The translations under genes and the position numbers were made by a program. From Ichthyophonus hoferi (Eukaryota > Opisthokonta > Ichthyosporea > Ichthyophonida > Ichthyophonidae): 64,000 nt of DNA. This document shows, one piece after another, positions 27,646 through 40,200 of this stretch. Within the stretch, counting starts at the first letter, position 1. Every line of letters begins with the position of its first letter. The DNA lies in the NCBI GenBank assembly GCA_002751075.1, contig NAOQ01000159.1, positions 65,662 to 129,661 of the forward strand. Reading direction: 5' to 3'. The notes beneath the pieces were generated by a model, which made no database searches, was not told the DNA's origin, and was given only the letters and a program-made list of their open reading frames with translations.

Positions 27646-30600
27646 TTACTGAGCTTTCTTGACGTTGGATGCCGTAGTCTTTTCTGATTTGCTGGACTTT
27701 TGATAGAGAGGGCTAAATGATAATAGTATTGGTTATTGTTTTAACGTATGCCTTGACAACACGATAGCCAGAGGAGCACGTAAAGTAAATGTTATATATG
27801 ATGTATTTACTGATAAGATTATGCAGAGAATGTATGTATGAGCGGGTACATATATGGAAATTCTCAAAAAAAACAGTAGGTGCGAAAATAATCGGCGTTA
27901 AAATAATATGCTGAACTGATAATGCCATTTCTTAGCTTATTGATGTGGAGGAAAATGTGTAGGAGCAATTGCTTTTGTATCAACCAAATATGCCACAAGT
28001 AGATTACCTGGGATACTAAACTTTGTATGCTCCCGAAACAATTACTATCCTCTACTCAATGAAAAACCTATATAGTGTATTAAATATGGAGAACATTTTG
28101 CTAGTATAAGAGAAAGCCTTATGCAGTAATGCATCTACAACTTGTTACTGGAAATTTAAAATATGTGATATACGACCCACCTGAGAAGTAAGTAGACACC
28201 CACCAGGGCCATCAGGCTCACACCACACAGGCCAACACAGAGTAGTGAGTCAGAAATAACTCCCCCGTTCAGCTGTGAGGATTTATAAGGTTATTGAAGT
28301 AGAACTATATAATTATGTCCAAGATGCTGCTTTTAAAAAATAATATGAGTAATATTTTACTCTTTTCCTCTTACTTACAATCACACTTCCACGCCTTTCT
28401 TTTCACCGTATTCAGATAGCTACGCCAAAGCAAATTAAAAAATGCTATATTTAAATAATAGTAGCAAGACATCTCTTATGATGGACACAGGAATGTATTC
28501 GCTCACTGCATTTATGTTCAGTCAAGCATATACATTGCAAGGAGGCATCGGGATTTTGAAATAGTCTTCAATTTGATGTATGACATATAATAAATCAACG
28601 ACAGAGTAAACTATTCCTATGAAAGGCATACCAGTATCAATCTGTACAATTCATTGCCGTACACATAGCCATGATAATCATTGAAATAAAAAGAGTCACA
28701 GCAATTCAGTTAAAATTAAAATGATGGTACAGAAATTACACCAGTGGGACCAGAACTGAAGCAAAAAGTGGACATGTGTTTTAAAAACTACTAATAACAC
28801 AAGTAGTACTTACCTTCAACTTTTTATTGTCCTTTTTAATCTCTTGTATATGTTCTTCTTTTGTTTTCTCAATAGGTTTATTTACTTTGTCATGACTTTC
28901 CACTTCGACTTTTGGTTCCTGCAGATCCATGAGTGGGGGTGAGGTGAGTGGACAAGTGCTAACGAAACTGTATATATAAACCAGTAGAAATGCATTACTG
29001 ACCTCGTTACAACTCAAATGATACAAAATATTTATGTAAACCACCTTCAATTCTATGCTGGAGATCAAGGTACTTCAAAACGCCAAATCAATCAATATTT
29101 TAGAAATCAAACATTGCTGAATTTAGACCGAAGCACATCTGAGCTTTATTTTATAAGCACGGAAATCATGGCATCAGATTGGAAAAATATAAATTAATAC
29201 AAATAAATGCATAGTAATATAAAAGCCATATTTTATTGTGGTATATTATGCTATGGATTTTTTAATTATAGGCGAGCATTTATTCTGAAGATTATGTACA
29301 TTAGTAGTTCCTTCACTTATGTGCTCCTATAGAATTTAATAATGGGGCCAGAATGGAAGCAAAAAGTGGACGTGTGTTTTAAAAACTACTAATAACACAA
29401 GTAGTACTTACCTTCAACTTTTTATTGTCCTTTTTAATCTCTCGTATACGTTCTTCTTTTGTTTTCTCAATAGGTTTATTTACTTTGTCGTGACTTTCCA
29501 CTTCGACTTTTGGTTCCTGCAGATCCATGAGTGGGGGTGAGTAGACAATTACCAACAAAACTGTATAGATAAACCAGTGAAAATGTATCATTGGCCTTGT
29601 TACAACTCAAATGATGTAAAATATTTATGTAAACCTCCTATTATATGCTGGAGATCAAGGTACTTCAAAATGCCAAATCAATCAACATTTCAGAAATTAA
29701 ACATTGTTGAATTTAAGCCGAAGCACATCTGAGCTTTATTTTCTAAGCACGGAAATCATGGCATCAGATTGAAAAATTATAAATCAATACAACTGAATGC
29801 ATAGTAATATAAATGTCATATTTTATCGTGTTGTATTAGGTTATAGAATATTATTCTGAAAATTATAGGCAAACATTTATTCTGAAAATTATGCACATTT
29901 GTAGTTTCTTCACATATATGCTCCTATAGAATTTAATTATGGTTATTTACGTATCCCTTACACACCCAGCACACTATTAAAGTTATAAACACCTTAGACT
30001 CGGGCTTTTGTTCTTGAGCAGGAGCTTCTGCGGGCTTCATCTTGTTCAACACACTGGCGTCTATTTCAATATAGTCCTCTTCTGATCCATAAAGAGCATC
30101 TGTAGGTTCCCACTTCTGGTATGTGGGAGGAAATGGAATAGCAAGATCTATGGATATATTAAACATATATGTGTAAGTACGTTGTTAGGATAATGGGTTT
30201 TCTCAATAGTCAAGAAGGATGAAAGCATACAATATGTCTATGCGCCCTTGGGTGCCATTGGAAAAACAAGCCATAGGATTGTTGAGAAGCAATAACTAAA
30301 CCAATCTAAAGAAAACGATAAGTGTATATAAAAATTGTCAATAAAAATAAATATTTAGTTTAGTTTTTACCCCTATCATTTAACACTGCCAATGCATTAA
30401 TAAAAGCCCAATCATGTATTGGATGCATAGGAAAAATGTGCAAAGCAGGATATTTATTGTGGACAGGTAGCGAAATATGAAAATAGCAAGTAGGAATTAG
30501 GAAAGAGTGCAAAAAAAGAAAGTACTTGGTTGGAATAGGGACATATGTTAAACATTGAAAAATGAACAAACGTATTAATATGAATGCTTTTAAAAATTTG

Positions 30601-33600
30601 TACTCAATTATGTGGCTAATGGTTTAGTGAAGTAAAAGAATGACATTGACATCAGAATCTCAAGGAGACGGTACCAAGCGTAGACAGATTTTAAAACTAT
30701 TTTACACAACCTGATTAGAACTCTGACCAATTTATGTATAAAAAGCGGAGTCAAATAGCATAACTCAATTCCAATAAAAGTAATGAAGAAAACAATAGCG
30801 CAATAATAAAGCCAAAATATCACAACATATATTTCATCAGATCATATTTTAATCAAATTTAAATGTTTAATAAAATTATAGTCTTGAATAATTTAGGTTT
30901 GGTAGCTTTATAGCCAGTAAAATAGTAATATTTGAATCTAGTGTATTTTTGATAGAGGGGATGAGAGGTGGGGGTTAGGAGGAAAGCACTTTCAAGAGTT
31001 CCTTTGGCTACGTAAAAGGCATTAAGCTTTGGTGTTTGGTCCAATTTCTTTAGCATGGTGAGTCGAAAGGTCCCTTCATATTGTTTCAAGTGTCCACCAA
31101 CTGAAAATAGAAAATATATGGGAATATAGGTGCAAATATATAAAGATGTGAAAAGGGTCTGANNNNNNNNNNNNNNNNNNNNNNNNNNNNNNNNNNNNNN
31201 NNNNNNNNNNNNNNNNNNNNNNNNNNNNNNNNNNNNNNNNNNNNNNNNNNNNNNNNNNNNNNNNNNNNNNNNNNNNNNNNNNNNNNNNNNNNNNNNNNNN
31301 NNNNNNNNNNNNNNNNNNNNNNNNNNNNNNNNNNNNNNNNNNNNNNNNNNNNNNNNNNNNNNNNNTTCCTTTGGCTACGTAAAAGGCATTAAGCTTTGGT
31401 GTTTGGTCCAATTTCTTTAGCATGGTGAGTCGAAAGGTCCCTTCATATTGTTTCAAGTGTCCACCAACTGAAAATAGAAAATATATGGGAATATAGGTGC
31501 AAATATATAAAGATGTGAAAAGGGTATTTAATAGAAAGAAAGCAGGAATAATGAAAAGTAGGATATAAATGAGGAAAAAAAAAAACAACTATACTACCAT
31601 ATATGTTTTCTGTATGGAGCAGCATTTGAACTGGGATTAATCATATTTGGATACTTAGGTTTACTAAGTGAGCCATGTGAGAAACATCATAACAGAAAAA
31701 TAGAACTATATACATATACAAGTATTCACGTGCACTAAACTGTAGTTACTTTGTTGTGTGGGCTATTTCGATTCAAAGCTAGTTAATAATTATATAAAAA
31801 ACAAAGTGAACAAGAGTAATAAATTGATAGTCAGGGGTATGGAAAGTGATGTGTGTTGAGGAGCGGGTAGATTTGGTTTTGAAGGAATAAATATTTACCG
31901 TTAATAATGGTAGAGTCAGCAATTATTGAAAAAGGAATAGCAATATCATATGCCGATAGTTCACCTGCCTGTAAAGGTTGTAAATATCGGCCGTAAAATT
32001 AATAGAACTTAAAGTTAGAGCAATTTATAATTAGAAAAATAAAAAAAATGACAACAAAGAAAGTTAAATTAAACATAACAAATATTTACTTATTGATGGA
32101 TAAATAAATAGCTAGGTCTATATGAAGTCATGCTTTGTAGTATAGGAAAAAGCAAAAGGTAATTAGATAGAAATAGTTGTTCACTTATTAAGTTAAATGT
32201 ATAAGAGCGTATTTGAATGAACAGGGGTATACTCTTAAGTAACTTGTCCAATATATATATATATCAAAGAATACAGTTGGTGATACACATAGCCAGGGAT
32301 ACAGCAATTTTAAGAACAAAACAAAAGGATATATTAATACCTGTTTATAAATATCTAAGTTTTGAATAACATCAAAACCGTTTAATTGAATATGTAATTG
32401 CTTAGTTACTGACGGTTTGTAGTACAACTCCGCTAATTTTATAACCAGAACATATTCCCCTGTAAATGCACGGTATGCGCATATTAGTTTTTAAAAATAA
32501 AGCATATCGTTATTTCCCTAAAAATGCATATATATCATCCTGATCATGAATATTTCCATCTAAAAGTAAAACAAGTACATATATTTTAATACAAGTTAAG
32601 AGATAAAGATGATTTTTTAAACATGTGAACCATACATAATATATATATATATTAATTGGAATGGCTTGTAAGATGGGTTGTCAGAAATAAATAATCACCC
32701 TCAATGGCGTAGAAGATCTTTCTACCTAGTCACCCACAAAAAAAACATTTATCTATCCTCACATTAAAACTTATTCACTTTGTGAATCACATGCCTTAAA
32801 ATACTAAATTCATGCATGTATTACTTTTTGATTTTGACCTAGGCAATATCATTTTTACATTTTTATCTAAACGTCGACGTACTGTCTTGTTTTTTTATAA
32901 ATAATTTTATTTACCTGTCACTTCATACACAAGCGTAAACATATACCCTGTTAAACAAACAAAAAAACATTACAAAGTATAATTCAAATAATTAAGACTT
33001 CAAAAAAGGACATTAAACTATTTCGAACATACCGTCCGTTTTAATGGGAGCGGTATATTGAAAATCATCCTTATGATATCTCTCGGATAGGTATAATGGC
33101 ATATCTGCAATGTAGTCATCCAGCTACTGTCAGTATTTCTGTCATGTACAATAAATTATAGTATTAATCAATATTGTCTTTGTTGCCCATATATATATAT
33201 ATAGAAGACTTTGTGCATTAAACGCTGTGTAATCTTTGCACTTTTATGAGTGCTGAGTAAGGAATAAAGTCAAATGTAATCGAGAAGCCCGTTATTTCTC
33301 ATATGCATAAAATTGCAAAAACTATCGTAAATGTAAATTGGGTTGAATAAATGTTTTCTGCATTGACAGTAATAGGTATATAAACATAAATTAACTCTAT
33401 TAAAAAGCCCAAAATTTTAACTTTTAGAATAAATATTTGCACTCTGGTAGATAAATAAGAGGGCAAATTTGTAACTACAATCTAATAAGAATGGGTCTAC
33501 CATTAGGAAGAGCGCCTGCTATTCTTGTAGATCGATCCCTACTTCTCATCTTTCCAGGGAGACTTTCACTTTTATCTGCCATATAGTGAATACCCAGGGA

Positions 33601-34419
33601 GTCAAGCACCATGTCACCCCCGCAGTTCTGCGGGAAGTAGTCAAAAAGTTTAGTAATGCATTGTTAAGAGAGAGGCATACATATTTGATCATATATGAGA
33701 TACACCATACCAGTTTCTTAGTAGTGTGTTTAGTTGATGCTATCTACATATGTCCATGTTGTGGCACGAACAGTAGATAAAATTATAGAGCTATGAGGAA
33801 TAGAGAGTACATATGTGGTCACGTCTATATACTCCTTTCAATTGCGTACAATTTTCATGTTCTAAGTATATTATTAAAGCACTTTGATAAACTAAACATT
33901 TTCATCTTTTGTTTTTGCTAAAAAAAATGTAATTCGATAAGATTCTATGAAATTCACTAGTCTTATTTTTATTGCATCAGTATTATTATAATCCAATTTT
34001 TATAACTTGTTTCTGTCACAGCTATTGCCACTTTTTTTACATACCCAACCTCCTTGTATTGCATTGAAATGCAACTGCTGCAGTGCACATGAATTTCATT
34101 GCTATAAACCATGTTGTTTAAAAATGCAAATAAAGTTATCTAGAATGACGTCAATTTTAATATTGTATTTATAGGCATGTAAACCTATGTCAACAATACC
34201 TTCCGAAAGATGGGCATAAATGCATATGTAGGTTTGTTTACAAACTATGAAACTCACCACCGCCAATACAATATCTTTTTGTTGAATGCCACTCACGCGC
34301 AATGTAAATATGGCAAAAACTGTGGCACAGCAAGAAAGGTACCCAAATATTAGAGTTTTTGATAAATGTTTCCATAGTGATACACTAATGATTATTTGCG
34401 TTAGTCTAATCAAGTTCAT
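27646..34419 (-). CDS. MLEC: malectin, ER carbohydrate-binding membrane protein, extended form
   Basis: Malectin binds diglucosylated N-glycans in the ER lumen and associates with oligosaccharyltransferase. Exons in transcript order: 34419-34258, 33627-33501, 33104-33033, 32947-32915, 32459-32341, 31968-31899, 31100-30990, 30147-29993, 29516-29412, 28918-28814, 28419-28387 (tentative), 28272-28181, 27712-27646. Phases close to about 416 residues (human is 292). Exon 1 gives a hydrophobic leader then IVLAV, matching VIWAVNAGG with the NCGG of exon 2. The domain continues with LYLSERYHKDDFQY, EYVLVIKLAELYY, QLHIQLNGFDVIQNLDIY and LNAFYVAKGTLE, all colinear with human malectin. The stalk is longer than in human and includes two near-identical exons. 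A single transmembrane segment (about LLCVGLCGVSLMALVGVYLL) and a basic tail follow. The protein ends KKAQ, a classical KKxx ER-retrieval signal. An assembly gap lies at the exon ending at 31100. Confidence 0.93.
28741..29935. repeat. tandem segmental duplication of about 597 bp carrying a malectin exon
   Basis: Copies at about 28741-29338 and 29339-29935 align over nearly their whole length, with both ends marked by similar sequence (GCTCCTATAGAATTTAAT). Each carries a 105-nt exon, in phase 0 at both ends, that reads EPKVEVESHDKVNKPIEKTK and onward. The two exon copies differ at two residues in the tail of this module (H/R and Q/R). Splice sites are intact in both. Confidence 0.92.
31163..31365. 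other. assembly gap (N run) with a false or unresolved duplication
   Basis: About 200 N. The 160 bp at 30999-31159 and 31366-31526 are identical, covering most of one malectin exon and its upstream intron. The gene needs this exon only once by phase. This looks like two overlapping contigs or haplotypes placed side by side. Confidence 0.85.
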
Positions 34420-35368
34420 AAAACTTACGTGCTACTCTGTTTCAACCTATATTAACTCACCTATTCACAACTATTTATTTCTTTTAGTTCTTTCTATGGA
34501 TCAATAACTTCTTTTTGGTTTACCCCCATAGTTTTCCAATGTCTTCGCCGAGTCACCCCTATTCATTTATTAAGCAACTAATCACAAAAGCATTTTGGAA
34601 ATTACGACCTGCCTACAAATACAACCAGGCGTAAATATTGGCCCTCCCCACAATTTCTCGTTGAAGGCTTAAAGCAGGCATTCTTTGGGAACTTACCCAA
34701 AAGTGTCGGGCATAGATATCGAGCAAACATTTTTCCTTATATCTAGAATATAACCCACATAAAAAAAAAGATATATAATCGCTAACCTAAACCAATATGT
34801 AGTATTGTTCACCCATCGATTTATTGTACTGGAAGTTTTGTTGATGCTTAAGTACTCTAGGAATGTAGTTTACAATCATACATGATGTACAGCCAATTGC
34901 ATTGCTTTATCGGAAAGTGTAAACTTTATTAAGGTTGTAAATTTATTACAATAAAACCTAACTAACTATGATTGGGTATTTAGTTTTGAAAGTCTTATAA
35001 TGATTGGCCACACGTTACCTAGGAATGTTTAATGACGTCACTAATGATGAATTGGTACTCATTATTGTGAGTATCAATAAGCCATTCATGTTAGTCTCAT
35101 ACATTAGTATGCTGAAAACTATAACGAGAAAAAGAGTAAATCCCTTTAAAAATGAGTAGCAACAAACTGGTATCTATTAAAATCAATTCTTAGCTATAAG
35201 CCATAAGAAAATCTGTAATGAAACTATAAATTAGTCTCTGAGTAATTTGTGTAAACCTAACGGCTAATTTACTTCATAAATCTGCTTCATGCGAAGATAG
35301 GGTCACCCTATTCTTTTTTCATAAACATGAAGCTAAAGCAATGCGTAATGCTACTCAACCTGCTGTTT
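34420..35368. other. intergenic region between malectin and the GTPase/C1 gene
   Basis: Both neighbours are on the minus strand. The region should hold the malectin 5' UTR and promoter and the 3' UTR of the GTPase/C1 gene. No further exon was recognised. Confidence 0.45.
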
Positions 35369-37228
35369 TCACTTTGGAATGCAATTATTGTGGTACACTT
35401 TCCCACAATTAATGTGCACACACTTGAGGCCTGTGGATTTTTCAAAAATCCCTCCAAATGGTTTTCTACATAGAGCACACTTATTTCCTTTTTGAAGAAA
35501 AACAGAGATCCAAACATGATCATGAGCAACAGGAGTTGACTTCACCAGTGGCTTTGCACATATAAGTTCAGTTTGACTACCTGTTGGTGCTACAGACGCC
35601 GCGGGTGAACCAGAATATGATGATACCGATGCAGCGGCAGTAAAAAGGTCAGAAGAGGAGGAAAAAACGAAGGTAGGAGTTGACAAACGTCTCCTTGCAC
35701 GTTCAGTTTCACATTCAATGATGCTATTTATTTCTTGGTTACTTTGATGTGATGATTTATTTACAAGCTTTTTAGAATAAAGGCCGCGCTGGTTACATAA
35801 TGAGTTCTTTTCCGAGCTTCTGCTTATGGTGTCTCCTATCAAAGTTGTAGGAGAGGCACTAGCAACAACAGATGGGGACTTGGCGGAAGCACGCACAGAG
35901 GCATTTGGATTATATCCTGGTGCGTTGGGATAATACATCTCCTTTCCTGATGCCAAAACCTCTAGATAGTGCTTAATAATTAAGCGTGTAAGAATATAAA
36001 ATACATTGGCACTGCGACGAGAACGGTTTGATACGTCAATAAAGTCACAGTTCCACTCCTTTACGAGACGTTGATATTTCTGCAGTTTTAACGCTGTTTG
36101 TGCTTCTGTAGCATCCATTTCGTCATCCCCATGTGTACCAACAATAAGTAATGGGGTTCGGTTGTGACCTCTGGCTAGCTCAATATTTTTTCGAATATCT
36201 TGCATCGCCTTAAAGGAATCTGGATTGGTGACGTTAAAAACCAGAAGAAAACCATGAGCTATTTCATGATAATGATCGTGCCTCCGTCTATTTAACCCAG
36301 ATGTATCAATTAATTCAAGGGTACATGAATGTGAACGTAGCCGTATAATTTGTTTTTGACGGTTTTCCGTCGTAGGATAATACTTTTCGAGAAAAGATCC
36401 TTCCAGAAATTGATTAACCAGTGCAGTTTTTCCACACTCTGCAGGCCCCATTATCACAATTCTAAGACCGTCCTTAGACAGGAGATGACCCAGATCTTTC
36501 CCTTCCCATTCCTTAAGTATTGCATTAACAATCTTTTGTGTTGGATCAACCTCAAGAAAGTTTAAAAATTTACGCCGGACCTCCGTAAACTGTTTGATTC
36601 TAGTTTTCAAAGATAGTGAAGAAGGACCATCCTTTGCTTTGCCTTCCTTGTTATGTACACCATCTAACTTATCTTCCTGACTTTTCATTTCATGTAATAG
36701 AATAGAATTATGTTTTGATAAGTAACGCATGGTATGGTACTTAGAACACTTGTTTAACTGTTCTGGTGTATCAGGTGCTAAAGATGAGTTCAACAGTGGA
36801 CTAGGCATATCTTCTGGCCGCAGCACAACACAGGACCATGGTCTGGTTCTGGTATTATTATGTTTCGATGAAAGACGCATTGTGCAATAATCCTGACACT
36901 TGTTTAACTGTTTCGGTGTAGTAGATGCTAAAGGTGCTTTCGACAAGGGACTAAGTGTCTTTATTGGTTGCTCCAAAGCACTGGACCATGGCCTGGCGCT
37001 ATACCGTTTTGATAAAGGACGCATAGTATAGTACTTATGCCGCCTATTTAACTGTTCCGGTGTATTAGATGCCAAAGGTGCTCGCAACAGTGGGCCAGGG
37101 ATCTCTGTTGGTCGGTCCAAAGCATCGGACCATGGTCTGGCACTATTGTGTGGGTTTTCCGTTCCCCCACACGAGAGAGCATTTGAACCCACCGGAAGAC
37201 CCATTGAATATAATATTAAATTTAGCAA
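35369..37228 (-). CDS. single-exon protein: three N-terminal repeats, divergent Ras-like GTPase, C-terminal C1-like zinc module
   Basis: One uninterrupted 619-codon frame, while every confidently modelled gene here has introns. Residues about 30-77, 78-126 and 129-174 are three diverged copies of a repeat of about 48 residues, each with RPWS, a PL..APLA-like core, TP.QLN and YxTMR. Residues 255-425 form a small GTPase fold: P-loop GPAECGKT at 261-268, switch I YYPTTE, and DTSG at 308-311 in place of DTAG. The guanine-specificity loop is GTHGD (364-368) instead of NKxD, and DVSNR replaces the SAK motif. Guanine selectivity may therefore be weak or lost. A serine-rich linker (430-560) leads to a C1-like module with H-x12-C-x2-C, then C-x4-C, H and C. 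The chain stops before the usual last cysteine and has CxxxxC where CxxC is normal. The start could be Met-1 or Met-9. A retrocopy origin is possible for an intronless gene, but no poly(A) tail or target duplication was identified. Confidence 0.9.
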   Translation of the reverse strand: MLNLILYSMGLPVGSNALSCGGTENPHNSARPWSDALDRPTEIPGPLLRAPLASNTPEQLNRRHKYYTMRPLSKRYSARPWSSALEQPIKTLSPLSKAPLASTTPKQLNKCQDYCTMRLSSKHNNTRTRPWSCVVLRPEDMPSPLLNSSLAPDTPEQLNKCSKYHTMRYLSKHNSILLHEMKSQEDKLDGVHNKEGKAKDGPSSLSLKTRIKQFTEVRRKFLNFLEVDPTQKIVNAILKEWEGKDLGHLLSKDGLRIVIMGPAECGKTALVNQFLEGSFLEKYYPTTENRQKQIIRLRSHSCTLELIDTSGLNRRRHDHYHEIAHGFLLVFNVTNPDSFKAMQDIRKNIELARGHNRTPLLIVGTHGDDEMDATEAQTALKLQKYQRLVKEWNCDFIDVSNRSRRSANVFYILTRLIIKHYLEVLASGKEMYYPNAPGYNPNASVRASAKSPSVVASASPTTLIGDTISRSSEKNSLCNQRGLYSKKLVNKSSHQSNQEINSIIECETERARRRLSTPTFVFSSSSDLFTAAASVSSYSGSPAASVAPTGSQTELICAKPLVKSTPVAHDHVWISVFLQKGNKCALCRKPFGGIFEKSTGLKCVHINCGKVYHNNCIPK

Positions 37229-40200
37229 ACTTTACCTCAAGCAATATCTTTACACTATTTAAATAATAAAACAACCAAATATATTTCATACTACATAAAT
37301 AGAATGGGGTTATTCTCTCTTTATACTGGTTAATCTACACCCTCGCCAACTTTGCTATACATACTATTTATTGGCTAGGAGTCAAATTTTGAAAACATGC
37401 CGAGGTCATTCAAACATTTAAATCTAATATAAGTTAAAAGTTAAATTATAGAATTATACACATTAATTTAATTTTACTAAGGGTGCTTGCATATAATTAC
37501 CTTCTTACAAATATTCTGGTTAGAGCTATGCTTTTCCTGTCGAACAAAATCATTATTTTTGCACTCGATTAATTACAGGATTCCTATTGGTCCGTAGGAT
37601 TTCTATTTAAAGAATGATTTTATTTACTAACTGAACAAAATAACCCACAAACATGACATAAATATTACAAATATCCATTTTTTATAGTATTCTTAAACAC
37701 ATCAGTAAGTACAGAAATCAGTTTTAGTTTCTATATAATTAAAAAATAAATTATTGCCTACATCAGCAATATCATATACTGGCCTTCTTAAGTGATATCA
37801 CGCACATGCTTTATTTTATTGCCAGGGCAAGAGAGCCAAGATTCATAAAGCTTCACTGATAGTACCATAATTTTATGTCATCGGTCATGTGATTTCATAG
37901 CGCCATAATTACACATCCACTAATCCACGTAAAAGAGGATGCTTTAACTTTTAGAATATGGCAGTGCATTTGGAATCATTACAATTGCAATGCGATTACA
38001 CTTTTGTTATAATCTTAGTCAATTAGACCATAAAAAAAGAAAAGCTTTGATGGGGTTCTGAATATTAAGGACTATTATCAAGTTATGGGAATATACAAGC
38101 ATTTTGACACATACAGAATACATGTTGGCTAGCCAATCACAGGTCAGAAAACACGTGATGTATTTATTGGTCATACATACAGGATAACGATTCTAACCCT
38201 TAACTAATAAATAATAAAAAGAAAAAAGAAAAAGTTATCGAAAAGCGTGAAAGTGAAACAGACTATATTTGGTGGCAATTGCCCATTATAATTATAATAA
38301 TCATAAAAGGATATATTTTTTCTCTTTTTAAAACTATCTGAATAAGATAAATTAAAGCCAATCACTATAGCTATATTATTATTGGTTTATTGACATAAAT
38401 TCTTACTTTATCTTTGCAAGGTAAAACCCTGTCCATTCATTTATCATTAAATCATAATCTTTACTTAGCGGTTGAGTTTCTGTTCATTCTCTAGCTTACT
38501 TCTGTAAAACTTGTATGTATTACAGTAGATATAGGTAGTTGATAGAAGCATCGGTTAGTTTTAGAAAATCATTTTTGGGAACAGAGGTTCAGAAGGAGTA
38601 TTCTGAAGCCTTTCGCTCCATCAGTTAAAATTATCTACTAGATAGACTCGTTTCTTTTCAGTCAATGCCTCTTTTCCAAGGGAATAAACTATATATAGGC
38701 AATCTTATAATTTTGATCACAAAAGTAAAATGTCAAATCTCCACTGGATAATTTACTTATTATAAGGACAACGAGTTTAAGATAACAAATGGATTGAAAT
38801 GAAAAAACATGAAAATAATTCGTGAAAAATATTGGTTGTATATGACTACAATTATCACGTAAATACGCCGTCCAGCCATTATATATAGATTATTAAAGAG
38901 GAATGACATAATGCAGCAAAATGAACGTTAGGCACCATGTTTCAAAGTTAACTACCACAACCTTTAGTGCATGGAACAGGGTTGAATATATTATTTGAAC
39001 AGAAAATAGACTCCACATATAATCAACTCAGGGCTAACCTCGGGGTTTGCAAGATAAAATAGGGCTATTTTGAAGGGGTGAACATTGAAAAAGGTCTTTG
39101 ATGTAAAGCTTGCATCTTGATTACTCTATAATGCAAAACTTAATGATGGAATTATTACAACAGAATTATGATGAATCGGTTAAGTATTAATTGTCTATCA
39201 TTTTAAAAATGGGGAAGATGCACATTTCCTGTAAGTATAAGAGCTACAGTCAAAACGTATTCACGTTAAATTATAATAGCAAATCTAGCCCCTATCTTTA
39301 ATTTTCCATAATCATCAGGGAAATAGCATAGGATTTGCTTAGTATTTGATCTAATGCGACAATGTGGAAAAATATAATTCGATGAATAAATAAACAGTGT
39401 ATTGTTTTACTGCAATCAAGTAATACAATACTTCAAATTCACGGGTCATTGCGTTTATTATATTGAATCTACGGAGAGAGTCAGAAGAAAACGCAAGGTA
39501 TTAGGGAATAGAGAGAAAAACAAGATGGAAGCCTTGCAGAGAGAAGGACTGAAGAGTAGAGAGAAAGAACTTACAACGAAAAAATTGATGGCAGATCGAA
39601 GAGATATATGGGTTGAATAAGGGAATAAGGGAAAAAGTGAAATGTATACGGCACCAGCCTCTAATCTAGGATATAAAATTCATATTTATATTTTGATCAC
39701 TAAATATATGGACCAATTCCAGTGCTCATTATTACGTTAGAAATCGACCATAAATCAATGTGCTTTTTGCTCATGGTATGATATCTTGGATAAAATATAT
39801 TTTAATAATCATAGACTTTATTCATTAATAGATGAGTTCAGTGGTTCTCAAGGATATCAATTGCGGGAAATAATGGTTTCTTGAAAGCATACATCTGCCC
39901 TTCTCGAGTGAATTTTAGTAAAGGGCGCTTATTTATTATCAAGTTATCTCACAACGCTTTGATATTGCTCTATTTTTTAAATGTAAATATCTAACAGATT
40001 ACTAATATGCCTAATCATATACCATGTGTGCTGGCTGAGATCCACACGGAAGTTAGTTCACGATAGCAAGAAGCTGCTGGGAATGACCGTTGATAATTTT
40101 TTATGTCATCAAAATTCTATATATAGACTATGTCACAAATTAAGACACAAATGGTTTAGTTTGCACAGAAATTAAGTTTTTGTAGTTTTGTTTTACCCAA

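Noticed and set aside
31366-31467. Second copy of a malectin exon as a real tandem exon
   Set aside because: Identical over 160 bp and bounded by an N gap, and phase needs one copy only; treated as an assembly artefact.
39402-39620. Charged 72-codon plus-strand frame
   Set aside because: It looks coding by composition but has no acceptor or donor and no neighbouring exons; purine-rich sequence alone could give it.
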